A stretch of 64,000 nt of DNA from positions 19,558,045 to 19,622,044 of the forward strand of contig NC_051451.1 in assembly GCF_001649575.2 (NCBI RefSeq), read 5' to 3'. The stretch's first letter is position 1; every line of letters begins with the position of its first letter. This DNA comes from Kryptolebias marmoratus (lineage: Eukaryota > Chordata > Actinopteri > Cyprinodontiformes > Rivulidae). The translations under genes and the position numbers were made by a program. Under the pieces are notes generated by a model. It was not told the DNA's origin. It ran no database searches and saw nothing but the letters and a program-made list of their open reading frames with translations. Positions 9,201 through 20,900 of this stretch are shown in pieces.

Positions 9201-11755
9201 TCTGTCTGAGCAGTTTAAAGAAAAGGTCCGAGACACTGACGACCACATGTGGAAACCAGCTGAAAGCAACGCAACCCAAACTGACAGGTTAGTTGTTTGG
9301 CCTCCTTTATTTCTCCTGTTTTCACTGCACCAGCTAGTTTAGAAGTAGAAATTATCTTTTTTTTTTATTGTTACAGTTTCAATAATTAGTTCACAGTGTC
9401 CTCCTTCAGTGCCCGTGGAGTCTAAGGGATATTTTGGATCGAAAACAGCCAATGTTGCATTTATTAGAAGCAGAGTTTGACATTTTGCTCTTCCCTCTGA
9501 CAAATCAACTTCTTGCAACCCAGTCATGTTGTGAGAAACCCACTTCTGAATTTAAATAATCTTTATGGGTGAGTTATAGCTGTGAATACAGCTCAGATCC
9601 TAACGTTCTGTCCTTTATGTCCTGCAGTCCCCAGCAGACGAGCAGAAGTAGAGACGAACTCATCACTATTTCCAAAGAAAGAAACAAGCTGCCGGGAAAA
9701 CTGAACCAGTTCACGATCCTCATCAGGTGAGAGCACACAGAAGGACGCATGAGAGCACTCCAAAGGGACACACAGCGTCTAACCTGTCCTCTCCGTCAGG
9801 CGTCACATGCACAATGACTTCAGAGACCTGGTCACCTTGCTGGTCCACGGCTTCGAGGCCCTCCTCATGTCACTGCTGATCGGCTGTTTGTATTTCGGGG
9901 CTGGAGAAGAGCGTCTGAACATCCAGGACACAGTGGCCCTCCTCTACATGATCGGAGCTCTCACCCCGTTCGCTGTGGTGCTGGACGTCATAGCTAAATG
10001 TGAGCCTGGAGATGGTCCCGATCACACAGATCACACAGATCACACTGATTCTGAGGCATGGTTTTGGTTTTTTTGACAAAAACCTTTTTAATCATGAACA
10101 CACAGGGGTAAACTACCATCGTTTTTCAGACATAAACTGCAACGTAGATATTTTTTCTCCAAATCTTAGTCTTTTTCTACGAAATATATTATCTTTTACC
10201 AGATAAAGCAACAGAAACTTTTTAAAACAAACAACTTGCTATGCTAGATAAAAGCTAACTTGAACACTAATGAGGACAAACGTTTTAAAACTCTTAGAGG
10301 AGCTTAATATTTAATTGACGTTCTTTTATCTTCTTTTTCTGATGGAGCAAACGAGATAAATGTGGTGTCATATATTCAGAACATGATCGTTCAGATAAAA
10401 CCTGCTCTTAATAGCCAACACATGTTAATTTATTATACAACCACATCCATGTATTTAGATTTCAGGAATCGTACTTGTGCCAATATGGGATATTTTTGCA
10501 TAAGACAGAAGGATAAAAATAATATTTCACATATTCTTCAGTGTGAGGAACATACCAAGCATTGCCACAACAATAACATACAGCTTTTTCTAAGCAACAA
10601 ATCAGATAAAATACTCTATACATGCTATTTGTTTGGGTTTAATGTGCCTAATTATTTATAAATGTTATTTGCATTTATCCACTTTTTACAAATCTGGATC
10701 TTTAAAAAAATCAGTCTGGAAGAGATGATATAGAATAGATTCCCATTTAAATGTCGACCTGAAAGTGTAACCAGGTTACGGAGCACAGACTGACGGATGC
10801 TGTCTGCAGGTCACACAGAGAGGGCCATGCTCTACCACGAGCTGGAGGACGGCATGTACTCCGTCACCCCGTACTTCTTTGCAAAGGTAAACCACACAGA
10901 CTCAAATTCACCTCCTGCAGGGGTCAGTCTCGCTCCACGGGTGCGACACAGTACGCGAAATAAGGTCTGAGAGGGTGCGCGTTTCAGGAGGCGCAATCTG
11001 TGCTTTTCAGGTCTTGGGGGAGCTCCCCGAACACTGCGCCTTCACCCTGGTCTATGGCCTGCCCATCTACTGGTTAGCAGGGCTCAACGAGGCTCCAGAC
11101 CGTTTCCTGCTCAACTTCCTGCTGGTGTGGCTGATGGTCTACTGCAGCCGAAGCATGGCTCTGTTCGTGGCTGCTGCGCTGCCCACCCTGCAGATCTCTG
11201 CCTTCACAGGAAACTCTCTGTTCACGGTCTTCTACCTGACCGGAGGGTTTGTCATCAGCCTGGAGAATATGTGGCTCGGTGGGGAGATGAGTTCATTCTC
11301 TTTGGTGTCTAAAGAACATGTGCAAAGACAGAGATACAATACTGTGCATGTTTTGTTTTGTTTTGTACTCTCCAGTGGCCTCGTGGCTCTCCTATGCCTC
11401 GTTCATGCGTTGGGGCTTTGATGGGATGCTGCAGGTGCAGTTCAGAGGCAATAAGTACCCCGTCACAATCGGAAACTTCACATTCAATGTTGACGGCATA
11501 CATGTGAGTAAGAACACTGCAATCTCATTTAATAGTCAGAATCTCCTTCAGTGTTTCCAGTTTTAGAACACAGACTTCAGATTAACTGGTGACTGAGCCC
11601 AAATGTTCCTCTTTCAGGTGGTGGAGGCCATGAAGATGAACCAGTACCCTCTGTTCTCCTGCTACCTGGTGCTGCTGGCCATCTACCTGGGCTTCATCCT
11701 GCTCTACTTTCTGTGCCTCAAGTTCATCAAGCAGAAGTCCAGTCAGGACTGGTGA
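6208..11755 (+). CDS. abcg8: ABCG8 sterol half-transporter (complete)
   Basis: Thirteen exons: 6208-6252, 7010-7111, 7195-7342, 7895-8133, 8231-8363, 8740-9009, 9134-9287, 9628-9726, 9800-9999, 10810-10886, 11011-11278, 11376-11503, 11618-11755. They sum to 2001 nt, 666 aa plus stop (human 673 aa, also 13 exons). Order: [16 protein letters not shown] near the N-terminus, Walker A GSSGCGKT (96-103), signature VSGGER (204-209), Walker B LILDEP (D228, E229), H261, then a six-helix membrane domain (first helix about 415-432, last about 636-657). N612 in NFT matches the known glycosylated loop site of human ABCG8. The C-terminus [10 protein letters not shown] is near-identical to human. It partners ABCG5 as the apical sterol exporter. 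Human ABCG8 has GCGRAS at Walker A; here it is the canonical GCGKTS. Confidence 0.96.
6253..7009 (+). other. abcg8 intron 1
   Basis: 757-bp AT-rich intron from GTCAAC to TTTAACAG. Nothing recognisable inside apart from scattered TTATTA runs. Confidence 0.6.
7010..7111 (+). CDS. abcg8: abcg8 exon 2
   Basis: 34 codons, [20 protein letters not shown] to NNLHYE. Acceptor TTTAACAG|CATC, donor ACGAG|GTGACT, phase 0. The SLYFTYSG motif is a strong ABCG8 marker. Confidence 0.94.
7195..7342 (+). CDS. abcg8: abcg8 exon 3
   Basis: Encodes [20 protein letters not shown] and [12 protein letters not shown], the start of the ATPase domain and first half of Walker A. Acceptor CCGTAG|GTGG, donor CTCAG|GTGATA, phase 1. 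Confidence 0.94.
7343..7894 (+). other. abcg8 intron 3
   Basis: 552-bp intron. The stretch 7490-7720 is rich in short inverted ACAGTA/TACTGT words, reminiscent of a decayed MITE, but no clear ends were found. Confidence 0.5.
7895..8133 (+). CDS. abcg8: abcg8 exon 4 (Walker A, Q-loop)
   Basis: Completes Walker A as GCGKTSLLD, then [32 protein letters not shown] and AQAQRDKR-like ending. Acceptor CCTCTAG|GTTGC, donor AAACGA|GTGAGA, phase 0. The Lys-Thr pair replaces the Arg-Ala of human ABCG8. Confidence 0.95.
8231..8363 (+). CDS. abcg8: abcg8 exon 5 (ABC signature)
   Basis: [20 protein letters not shown] and [20 protein letters not shown]. Acceptor TCACAG|GTGG, donor CCCTG|GTGAGA, phase 1. 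The signature is canonical. Confidence 0.95.
8364..8739 (+). other. abcg8 intron 5
   Basis: 376-bp intron between the signature and Walker B exons. No recognisable element. Confidence 0.7.
8740..9009 (+). CDS. abcg8: abcg8 exon 6 (Walker B, H-switch)
   Basis: [40 protein letters not shown] and [14 protein letters not shown]. Acceptor CTTGCAG|GTAT, donor CTACG|GTTAGT, phase 1. Confidence 0.95.
9134..9287 (+). CDS. abcg8: abcg8 exon 7
   Basis: [20 protein letters not shown] through [13 protein letters not shown], the charged linker between ATPase and membrane domains. Acceptor GTCCAG|TTGA, donor GACAG|GTTAGT, phase 2. Confidence 0.92.
9288..9627 (+). other. abcg8 intron 7
   Basis: 340-bp intron, with a T-run near 9357. 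No recognisable element. Confidence 0.7.
9628..9726 (+). CDS. abcg8: abcg8 exon 8
   Basis: [18 protein letters not shown] and [14 protein letters not shown], the variable end of the linker. Acceptor CTGCAG|TCCC, donor ATCAG|GTGAGA, phase 2. Confidence 0.9.
9800..9999 (+). CDS. abcg8: abcg8 exon 9 (first two membrane helices)
   Basis: [20 protein letters not shown], helix [16 protein letters not shown], then [20 protein letters not shown]. Acceptor CGTCAG|GCGT, donor AAAT|GTGAGC, phase 1. A short tandem repeat follows about 15 bp into the intron. Confidence 0.94.
10000..10809 (+). other. abcg8 intron 9
   Basis: 810-bp AT-rich intron containing the 9-bp tandem repeat at 10020-10046. The open frame at 10362-10661 has no family similarity and is judged non-coding. 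Confidence 0.65.
10020..10046. repeat. 9-bp tandem repeat (ATCACACAG-like, x3)
   Basis: GATCACACA is repeated three times, the last copy with one change. It lies just inside the donor of abcg8 intron 9. Probably a simple microsatellite. Confidence 0.75.
10810..10886 (+). CDS. abcg8: abcg8 exon 10
   Basis: [18 protein letters not shown] to PYFFAK, the conserved ERAMLY-ELEDG coupling segment of the ABCG family. Acceptor CTGCAG|GTCA, donor CAAAG|GTAAAC, phase 0. Confidence 0.94.
11011..11278 (+). CDS. abcg8: abcg8 exon 11
   Basis: [48 protein letters not shown] and [18 protein letters not shown], covering helices 3 to 5. Acceptor TTTCAG|GTCT, donor CTCG|GTGGGG, phase 1. Confidence 0.94.
11376..11503 (+). 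CDS. abcg8: abcg8 exon 12
   Basis: [20 protein letters not shown] and the extracellular loop with [11 protein letters not shown], including the glycosylation sequon NFT. Acceptor CTCCAG|TGGC, donor ACAT|GTGAGT, phase 0. Confidence 0.94.
11618..11755 (+). CDS. abcg8: abcg8 exon 13 and stop
   Basis: [16 protein letters not shown], last helix [18 protein letters not shown], and [10 protein letters not shown] with TGA at 11753-11755. Acceptor TTTCAG|GTGG. Confidence 0.95.
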   Translation: MVEAMKMNQYPLFSCYLVLLAIYLGFILLYFLCLKFIKQKSSQDW

Positions 11756-12525
11756 AGGACGGCGCCAGCTCCAACAACGAGACCGAAACCCGCCTGAAAT
11801 CACACTTTTTCTTTCGTTTTTGCTCATCAGAGAGTGTATTTGTTAAAGTTCTAGTTCGACTGGTTCGACTCGGAGCTTTCACTCTATGAATTATATGGTT
11901 TGTTTTCATGTTTTACTGTAAAAAAACAACAAAAACAGAACATAAGGGGAAAAAGTTTCTTTAATGTTGGCCTCGGGATCCTTTTCTTAAATGACCTTCT
12001 TGACTCTCGGTGGGAATATTGGAAATTATTGTAATTGTTTTAAAAAAACTAACTTTTTGCATTGAGATAAAACATGTTGCTGTGCCACGGTCTGCTGCTG
12101 GGTGGCAGCAAAGCACTGCAGTGACATCCAGATGATTTTTTTTTCTCCTTTCTTTCTTTCTTTCTCCTGCTTTTTCTGTCATGGCAAATGATTAGAGCTC
12201 TACTTTGGCAGATATCCATCTGCAGCTTTTCCTTGTTCCATTTTCAGTCCTTTTTTTCCCCCCAGCAGCTTTATCTTTTCTTTTATATGGAAGATTATTA
12301 AGCTTACTGTAACAATGTGTGTCACAGTGTAGAGCACTAAAAAGAAAAGCCGAGTACAGATTTAGTAAGTCACACTTGATCAGAAAACTCTTGTACTTGT
12401 TGTGTCCTCATAGATTGAAGGTAGAGTACGGTGTGTGTGTTTTTGCACTGGTGCAAAGGCCGGTTGAATGTTTTACCTGTTTGAGTCCAAATTAGTAAAG
12501 CATTAAATTGAAATCACTTGATCTG
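11756..12525 (+). other. abcg8: abcg8 3' UTR (predicted)
   Basis: Sequence from the stop to about 20 bp past the ATTAAA at 12502. It contains a TTTC-rich run at about 12150-12170. The end is predicted from the poly(A) signal and the following GT-rich stretch. Confidence 0.5.
12502..12507 (+). terminator. abcg8 poly(A) signal ATTAAA
   Basis: ATTAAA followed 25 to 50 bp later by a T/GT-rich stretch (GTGTTTTTTGTC, GTTGTTGCTTG), the usual downstream element. An AATAAA at about 12909 is a possible later site. Confidence 0.5.
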
Positions 12526-14614
12526 AGTGTTTTTTGTCTTCATGTTGTTGCTTGTAGACTCACTGCAAAGTCATTATAAAAACTTCTTCAACACTGAGCT
12601 CCTTAAACTTGTTCGTTCTAATATTTCAAAAGCAAAATGGACAAACCTCTAAAATATTAGAAGCTGAAGTTGTCGCTGGTTTTTAATTTGAATCCTCTAA
12701 GAACTCCACGGCCCGAGCCAACACACTGACGTCCGCCCAGTCCTCTTTAAAACATCACCCAACGCCTGCGTTAGTCAGCGCCAACGACTTGAATTAAAGA
12801 AACAGAAAACTTTGAGGACAAATCTGAAGAGCTAACGCTTTAACGCCAAGAAGAGGAAACCTTAAAGAGGTCTCTCATTCAGTGGTAGTGATGAATGTAA
12901 AATGGATAAAAATAAACTTTTTTATCTGTTTGGTTTGAAAATACCTGCACTCATCAATGAGTGTGGGGCTGTTTTTATGTTTTTGATAATCATTTTTAAA
13001 ATGCTGCGAATTAAAGGCAAGTTTCGATGCTCATAATAAGCAAGTCTCTGTGACAGTGAATGGGTTGGACCTTTATTTTAATGTAGATGTATTTTTATGA
13101 CCACATTTGTCAGCATTGCTACAGTTGGTTTGACTAAAAACTTTATAAGAGCTTTTAAGTTATGTTCAGGGCATTATTAGTTTACTTTCGGATTTTTTGT
13201 CTGCAATTTCACTGAAAGAATTACACTTTTAGCTCAACTACCTAAATAATTAGCTGTATTTTTAATATTTGGACATACAAATGATGAACATATGAGTCAG
13301 GTTATAGATTAAAGGTAAAGATAAAACGCCTTGTAGAAGAACCATCTTATAAATCTATTTTTTTTAACTGAATAACTTCCTTCTTTTTCTTTTATTACGC
13401 TCCAAAAAATGTTAAGGTTTGTGGTGAAACAAAACCCTGTTTGACGGCACCTGATGCTCTGGGATAAAGTTTCTGGTTTCTTTAAGGCGCTAATTCAAAT
13501 GTTTAAAAGATCCAACAAGACACTCAAAATGCTGGTAAATACTGATTTTTGTGAAACCCAATTTCAAGTGTTCACATACTTTATCGTACTTAAAATATTA
13601 CAAAACAAGTAAACTTCCTTATGAAAAACTAAAAGCAGTTTAATTACAAATCCTCCTTTTTCCGTTTCCTCTACAAACGTACTCAAAGTTACAAAAAACC
13701 CTCAGATTTAACAAACAAGAACGATTCTATTTTCTGACCTAATACTGACGATAGTGTTATTTTATTTGTGTGTTTATACGGACAAAAGCCTTCTCTATTA
13801 ATATCACAAATGTGTATAAACCGTGGGAATAGTTTTTATGTTTTAGTTTTTATAAAACAAACAAACAACAAATAAGAAGACATGAATCTGAAAAGCTACA
13901 AGGACACAGTCTATCATATTTATCTGTGTTCAGTTAAAAAAAAGAAGAAAACATAAGGAGTTATATATGTTATAACTAGATTAATTATTCTTAAATAACC
14001 AATCCAAGAATTTGTCTCGGCTTATCAGATCACGCTTTAAGATGCCATTTTAGATATTTATATGTGCTGACAAAAACCCTAAATAGCATTAAAATCATGA
14101 AAAAGTCATAAAAAGAACCAAACCTGAACTCTGATTTGGCTGTAAAACGGGTATAAAAAATTAAAACACGTGGGATTAAACTCCTCTAATTTCAGCAGAA
14201 ATGTTCAAAGTTTAATGACGGAGGAACATTTATGAACTTCCATGTAATTCCTTAAAACATCGAAAGCAAAAGCCATTTTTCCAATATATTAAATAACATG
14301 GAAAAGTACACAAAATATGACATCTAACCATCATACTGAGGCCGTTGGAGAAAGATATTTTTTGCGTGTGTGTATATAAATTTAAACGCTGGATCAAAAT
14401 GCCTTTTTTGTATCTTTAGGTTACATCTGTGACATAACTATGGCAGTCAGGTGATTAAAGTTGAGGGGAAAATCTATATTTTACTGTTAATTGTAGTTTT
14501 AACTATGTTATAATGAGTTCAATTTTATTTTGCACCACTGAGCTGCATCCGACACGTTTCGATCTAAATGTAAAACTTTAAAAATAAGCTAAAACAACAA
14601 AATAAAACCAAAAA
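12526..14614. other. abcg8-lrpprc intergenic region
   Basis: About 2.1 kb of AT-rich DNA between convergent genes. No open frame, RNA gene or recognised repeat was found. Confidence 0.6.
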
Positions 14615-14840
14615 ATACTTTGATGTACTCATCATTTATTAGCGTAAATAGTCCTGTACAGATTCAACATCTTTGCCAGGATCATTGCTATTACAGGGGA
14701 TAGTTTAAACACCCATAAGTTACAACAAAACATTCAACATTTCAGCTCAAACAACTTGTATTAAAAAAAAAAAAAAAAAGAGGAGAAAACAAGAACTAAA
14801 TCAGGAGGGATTTGGACAAAGGAATGGGGATGTGATGAGT
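14615..14840 (-). other. lrpprc: lrpprc 3' UTR (predicted)
   Basis: Follows the TAA at 14841-14843 and ends about 20 bp past the AATAAA at 14640-14635. It includes an A-run at 14764-14779. Short for a vertebrate 3' UTR. Confidence 0.5.
14635..14640 (-). terminator. lrpprc poly(A) signal AATAAA
   Basis: TTTATT on the plus strand reads AATAAA in the transcript, about 200 nt after the stop codon. A T-rich stretch follows downstream in the transcript sense. Confidence 0.55.
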
Positions 14841-14912
14841 TTATTCCTCTGCCGATGCCTGGATTTTGGCAGACCTTTCTCTCAGCTTGTCTGCGTAAAA
14901 CTTAAAGGACTC
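14841..14912 (-). CDS. lrpprc: lrpprc last exon and stop
   Basis: [20 protein letters not shown] then AEE and TAA at 14841-14843. Acceptor TTTCCAG|GAGT, phase 0. It follows TEPP, matching the human PPESFEFYA ending. Confidence 0.95.
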   Translation of the reverse strand, partial: ESFKFYADKLRERSAKIQASAEE

Positions 14913-17900
14913 CTGGAAAGAAGAAAGAGGGAGACAATTCAGTGACAAACAAACAAACTGCACATGCTCAGTCTGCCTGTAAGGTGTGTGTGTGTGTTTC
15001 TATCTCGCATCTTTCAGAACCCTGAGCAGCGTGAGAGCCCTCTCGGGTCCGTCTAAATAGTCTCCAGTCTCCAACCAGGTTGTCTCGTTTCATCTTTAAA
15101 TCCTTGTTAAGACACAAATAAGGGATTTGTAGCGTGCTCCCCGAATGCACACGCCCGTTCGTTGCCTCTGTTCCTGACTAATTAATCAGCGTTTTGATCC
15201 AGCTGAAATGTTGCGCTGGGTGTTTTTGTTTTTTGGAGGGAGGAGAAGGTGAGAGCGATTACGCCGGCTCCTCGCGATGTGAGCAAGACTCCAGTAATTA
15301 ATGGCGTTTAAATAAAAATAATAAATGAAGCCAGAGCGATCCTGGCACGGTTTCAAAGCGTCACTTCAGCCTAATTACAGAAACTTATTTCCTCGCTGGA
15401 ATTTCCCCCCCGTTTTTATTTGTGCAGGTTTTCCCACAGAGCTGAAAACAACTAGAAACAAAAAGGCAAAAGCAACGTTTCAAGACGGAGAGGACGAAGT
15501 CCAACAAACACAGGAGAGCTTCTGCCTATTTGTCCAAAACTTCTGAACAGCCTGAATGTTCACCTTTCCCTCTCCTTGTAACTCTTCCCCTCTCCTCCAG
15601 TGATAAAGCCAGCCGTCACTTAGCTACCCTGACACTTTGTGAATAATGCAGCAACGTCTCCACCTTCATCCCCCTCCTTTCTCCTTCTATCTTCATCCTG
15701 CAGGTGAGTGATGGGAAAGTAAAGAGTCAGGCTGCGGTCTACACCTGCCTCCAGGGGACGGCACCAGAGTGAAGCTGCTGAAAGGACTCTGTGTGTGTGT
15801 GTCCGCTGCCAAAAATAGGGCTACATCAGCTTACAAAATGTTCAATGTGCTGAAATGCTCAAAAACACTATGAGTCAGAAAAAGAAGAGAGGCTACTACA
15901 GTGACACCATCTCACTGGCACAACACGCTGCATGAACTCAGCTTCCTGAGGGGATCAGCTCTGACACACACACACACACACACACACACACCACCAGCTG
16001 CAGGACTGCTTCTTCACATTCCCACACGATGGTCCACATTAGGACAAAGGCTGGACAAAGTGTCCCCCCTGCCCGCTCCGGTTAGCTGCTTCAGGCTGTG
16101 ATACAGAATACCTCAGCAACAGGTGTGTGTTAGTTACTGACTTTTATTGGATTTAGATTGTTAAAATTTACACAAAATCAACACCCATCTTCTTAATTTA
16201 ACCAGTCACTTCGATCAGCCTTTAAATCTGACTCCAAACACTGGAGGATGTTTGTATTTTTACATCAGTTCTGGCTGTAGAAAAGAAGAACCCTTAAGAA
16301 TGATTTCAAAATGCTTCTTTTGAATCAAACTTTAAAAAGGCACAGTCTACAAAAGTATCATGTTTAGGTAAACAATATTTATAACGTGAAGATTGTGGAG
16401 TCCATAAAGAACATATTTGAATTTCATTTATTTATTTAATAGCCTTGTCTATACACTTTCTAAACGCTGTTAAACTGATTTTAACCAGATTATTCCAGAT
16501 GGTTTGATGCTGTATCACCATTATTATTAATATTATTATTATAGGAACAAGTAAAATCAGTCTAACCAACAAAATGTCAAAAAAAGACTGATCACTGGTG
16601 TTCGATCCAATGAAGTATCCTTCCATCTCCTACATCCTCACTGTCTGGATCCATCTTTATGTGTGTTTATGTGTGTGTCAGTGACTCACGGGGGGCTCGG
16701 TGAAGGGTACGTCCTCTCCGGCATTACGGTAAAGCACAGCCAGCCGTTTGAGCGTCAGCTCGTCCAAAGGAATCCCGTTCTCCGTCATCTCCTTCTGCAG
16801 AGCTTTGGCCGAAGCCAAGTCCTCATCCTGAGCTGTCAGACGAGACAGGTAAAAAACAAAAAGAAAGATAAAAACCCCACCACAAAACTCTTATGTACAT
16901 GTGAAGCTTTAAACAAGTATATGTGAACATCTGGAGATGATATGCATGTAGTTTTTGATAAAAGTTAACACTTTTGAAATTATTTAAAGCAGAAATCATG
17001 TTAATTTGAAAGCTAAATTCAGGTTTTAACTTTGAATTATTGATGCTGAAGCCTCCTTTAGGAAACCAAATCTCATGTGTGTTCAGTTATATCAATATTA
17101 TTATCATTACTTGTAAACCTGCAACAAATGGGTGTAAAGAAAAGATAAAAAGCAGACAGTTGGTGTGAGAAGGAAAAGAAAAATAACTTTTTCTTCGGCA
17201 GCCTTGGCCAAGCAGCCAGATAATAATGATTAAATCATCTGTGATGCCACAAGATGATAGAGTGAAAAAAGAAAAGAAAGACAGGAAAATATGGAGAGTT
17301 AAATGTCAATAAGAGTAAAAAAAGAGAGAGAGTACAAAAAGAAGTGGGAAAAACATGTGAAGTAAAAAGCTGAAGTGGCAGAACGTGTTGAGATTAGCAC
17401 GCTAGGCTAGCCAGGAGTGAGAACAGATTAATCGACATGTGTTCTTCTAACCCCTGAAACGTCTGGCTGCACACACACACACACACTCTTTGACCTCCTG
17501 CATTGTTAATGCTGACTCAGACACAGATCAGAGCCGCCTGCTGCCTTGACGCGGCCGTGTCTTGTCTTACCGATAGCCTTCATCAAGTACGAATACAGGA
17601 CCCTCTCCTCAGCAAAGTCTGGGACCAGGGTCATCAGGTTCCTGATCGTGTTAACCTGCGGGCACAAAGATTTGTTCTTGTAGGAAAACGAGACATATTC
17701 ACATGCAAAGATTTACTCGAAGAAAAACGAAAAATGCAGCATTTGTTCGAGACCGAAAAGTGTCCTTTAATTTAAAACCAAAAAAACCTTTTTTTGGCAT
17801 CCATTTCTGTAAAATGGCAATGAATGAATGAACTCCATGTGAATATTTCTATTAACTGAACACAAAGTTCCTTTAAATATTAGCAAAATGATTGTTTCCT

Positions 17901-20900
17901 GCAATTTCACTCTTTTCTTTTTATAAAACACAGATATTAGCAGCCGAATTACTCAGATCAGATGAGCCATTTAAAAAAAAAATGCTTTTACATCTAATAT
18001 TTGCATATAAAGGCAGATCTGTAAGGTTAGTTTTGAACTTTTCTGTTAGTTAAAGGAACTTAGAAATGAATCTGAACACAGCTGAACAAGTAAATATTGA
18101 ATAAGAGGGCGATTAAACCAACATCAGACCGTTTAATGAGCACAGAGTGACATGGTGAGGCGTTACCTGTCCAGGTTTCTGAGCCTTCCAAGACATAAAC
18201 GACATGAAGAAGTTGCTCTGTTCGGCCAATCCTTTACAGCGCTGCGACCAGACGAGAAAAGACCAGAAACGGGACATAAGTAGGAGCAATAACGCTGAAT
18301 CCTCTCAACTTTTTTTTTTTTTTAGGTCAACACGACTCTCCAACCTGTGCTCTTCACTGAGTTTCAGTATATAAATTCACACGCACTCCTGCACACCCAC
18401 GCGTTCGCAGGAATACTTATACGCGCAGGGCTAGCCGCAGGTTAAAGGATAATTATGGATCTAATAACTGCTCGTTTCTTTGAGAATTTAAATGTACAGC
18501 ACTTTTCTCATCAGAAAGCATAATTACGATCAATTAGCCGCCGTAAAGGCCAAATCAGCTGCTCGCTGGAAACGTACGAGCGGGCTGAGGCCGAGCTGCT
18601 CGTTCAGCTTCGAGGCTTAAATTAGTCCATGAGGTGAGGTAAGAAAAGGGGGGATATATTAAGTAGATACAACTAGTTCATATGTTTTGTTGTGACAATG
18701 TCTGGGTGGTCATTAACCAGCAGTGAGAGTTTCTTAAAAAAAAAAACACACAAAACAGTGAAACCTTTAAATTGGTAACTTTGCTCTACCTGAATTGCAA
18801 ATGACTTTTAGTTTGTTTATTAGCCAGCTTCATTTTATTAGGAAACATTCGAACAAGTGCACCATGGGATGACAGCATCATAGTCAGAAAAATAAACAAT
18901 GGGAGAGCAGCAAAAGGGTTACAATTTAAAGGCTTAACTTTTCTTAACTCTCCATGCTAGAACTCTAAAGAAAGATTCTTATCTTAAAAAATTATTACAT
19001 TTTCTTTGGTCAAATCTTAAGAATATATACACTATTGAATGCGATATAGCGACATGTGCTCTGATTATGACTCTCAGCTACGACCACACGAGATTTTAGC
19101 TCCATATCTATAAAACTCAGTAAGTTATAGCAACTTTTTATTGTTATCATTACAGCCAAGTGGGCTATAGAGTTTGATGGAAACAGTTTTTCTGACCCAT
19201 TTGCCAAATATAATAATAATAATAATAATAAAGCTTGTTTCCAGTCAGAGGAGGAAAGCTGATGTCTGTGATGATACAGAGAGTATACGACTGTAAAGAA
19301 CGATTTTCATTCTGCACAATAAGGTAGCATCATAAACAGAGTGCAGAGAAAAGTCTTCAGCTCCTCAGTGAACAACAAGTGTTTGTTTGTGGAGGAGATC
19401 GTGGCCTAAAAGCTTTGGAGCTTTCAGCTGTCATCAAGTCGGCCCCAATCTACTGAAACCTTTACAACAATGAAGGTGGAGTTTCCTCCTTTTAGGCTTT
19501 TTTTTAACTGAACTAAAGGATGTTAGTATTTTAACTAATTTGTCATTTGTTTTAAATGTCTCTTTTACGGCTTTTCTTGATTTTAATGCTCTTTTGGCCA
19601 TACATTTTTTGGGGGGAATTGATTGCGCATCGCTTCAGTCAGTTGTTTTCAGTGAGCTTTCTTAAAAAAAAAAAAAAAAACATTTAATTTTGATTTAAGG
19701 CGACGATTCTATAACTTTTCTCACTTTGTTTGTTTGTTCATTTTTGGTTTGTGTCGCTGGCGTCACATTTTCTATTTGTTTGATTTTTGTCAGTGAACAA
19801 CAACAACAACAAAAAAAAAATCATTTCCTGTATACTTTTCTTAGAGAAATTAAGGCTCAAATAAAAGAAAGAATAGATTCAATGGTCTGATAACCAATGA
19901 GGATTACTGAGGGGGGATTCAGGAGTTCTGAAACACACGAGCTGTGAAATCTTACAGCTGACTGATATTTGTGTCCTTTTAATACTAATAAAAAAATCAT
20001 AAAAACTCCTCACTTGTTTGGGGAGCAGATGCATTAACACAGCTGGATCCTGAGCCTTTTCTGCTTCTCTTGGCTGAACATCAGTGAGATCTGACTCGAA
20101 ACTAGTCGTCAACTAACGTGTTTCACTCCTCCTCCGCTTCGTACGAAATTAAAAGCGAGTGGCATGCGAGGGTTTTAACTGCAACACACACACACACACA
20201 CACACACAAAGAAAGCAGCAGCCTTTCTGAGTCACTGAGTGGCAGAATGGCTTTAGTACAATCAGGCAATTAGGCCGAGTCTCCGTCTCCACATTTGAAG
20301 CTTCACGCTCTCACTCGCCTCCTCTTCTGTGCGTTTCCCCTCCACTGCCACATTTCCCCACTCTACAACCGAGCGGGCCTGCCGTCTACTCCCACTCCTC
20401 GCACACGCCGCCTAAAAGCCCTGCGCACCCTGGGAATCCTCCCTCCTCCTCCTCCTCTACGACCCGTTCCAGCACGTAAGCAGTTGTAGAGGAGTTTGTT
20501 AAAGCGCTCGCCTCCTTAACGGCTGCCTTCATCCCTCCTGCTCCCCACCGGCCTCACCTCCTTCTCTCCTGATAGCCTTGTCATCATTACAGTCTGCTCG
20601 CCTACTTAAAAGCTTTTCAGAGTTTTGGTCCTGCTTCACTTATGATGGGATGGAGGAGTTATAGCCGCTACCCTCCAGTGACCCAGGAGGAGCAGCTCGG
20701 AGGGGAGGGAGGGAGGGAGGGAGGGAGGGGGGACTAAAACAAACCACGGAGCGCCAGTTTGGCTCCGGCCTCGACATGAAACTTCAAACTCCAACTTTAA
20801 CTACGAGACAAACAGGAGAGCATGTTTCAGATTAGCGTTTGCTTGTTGAGAGCAGAAAGATTTTGTTTTTTGCTGCTCATGTTTTGATCAATGATTTATT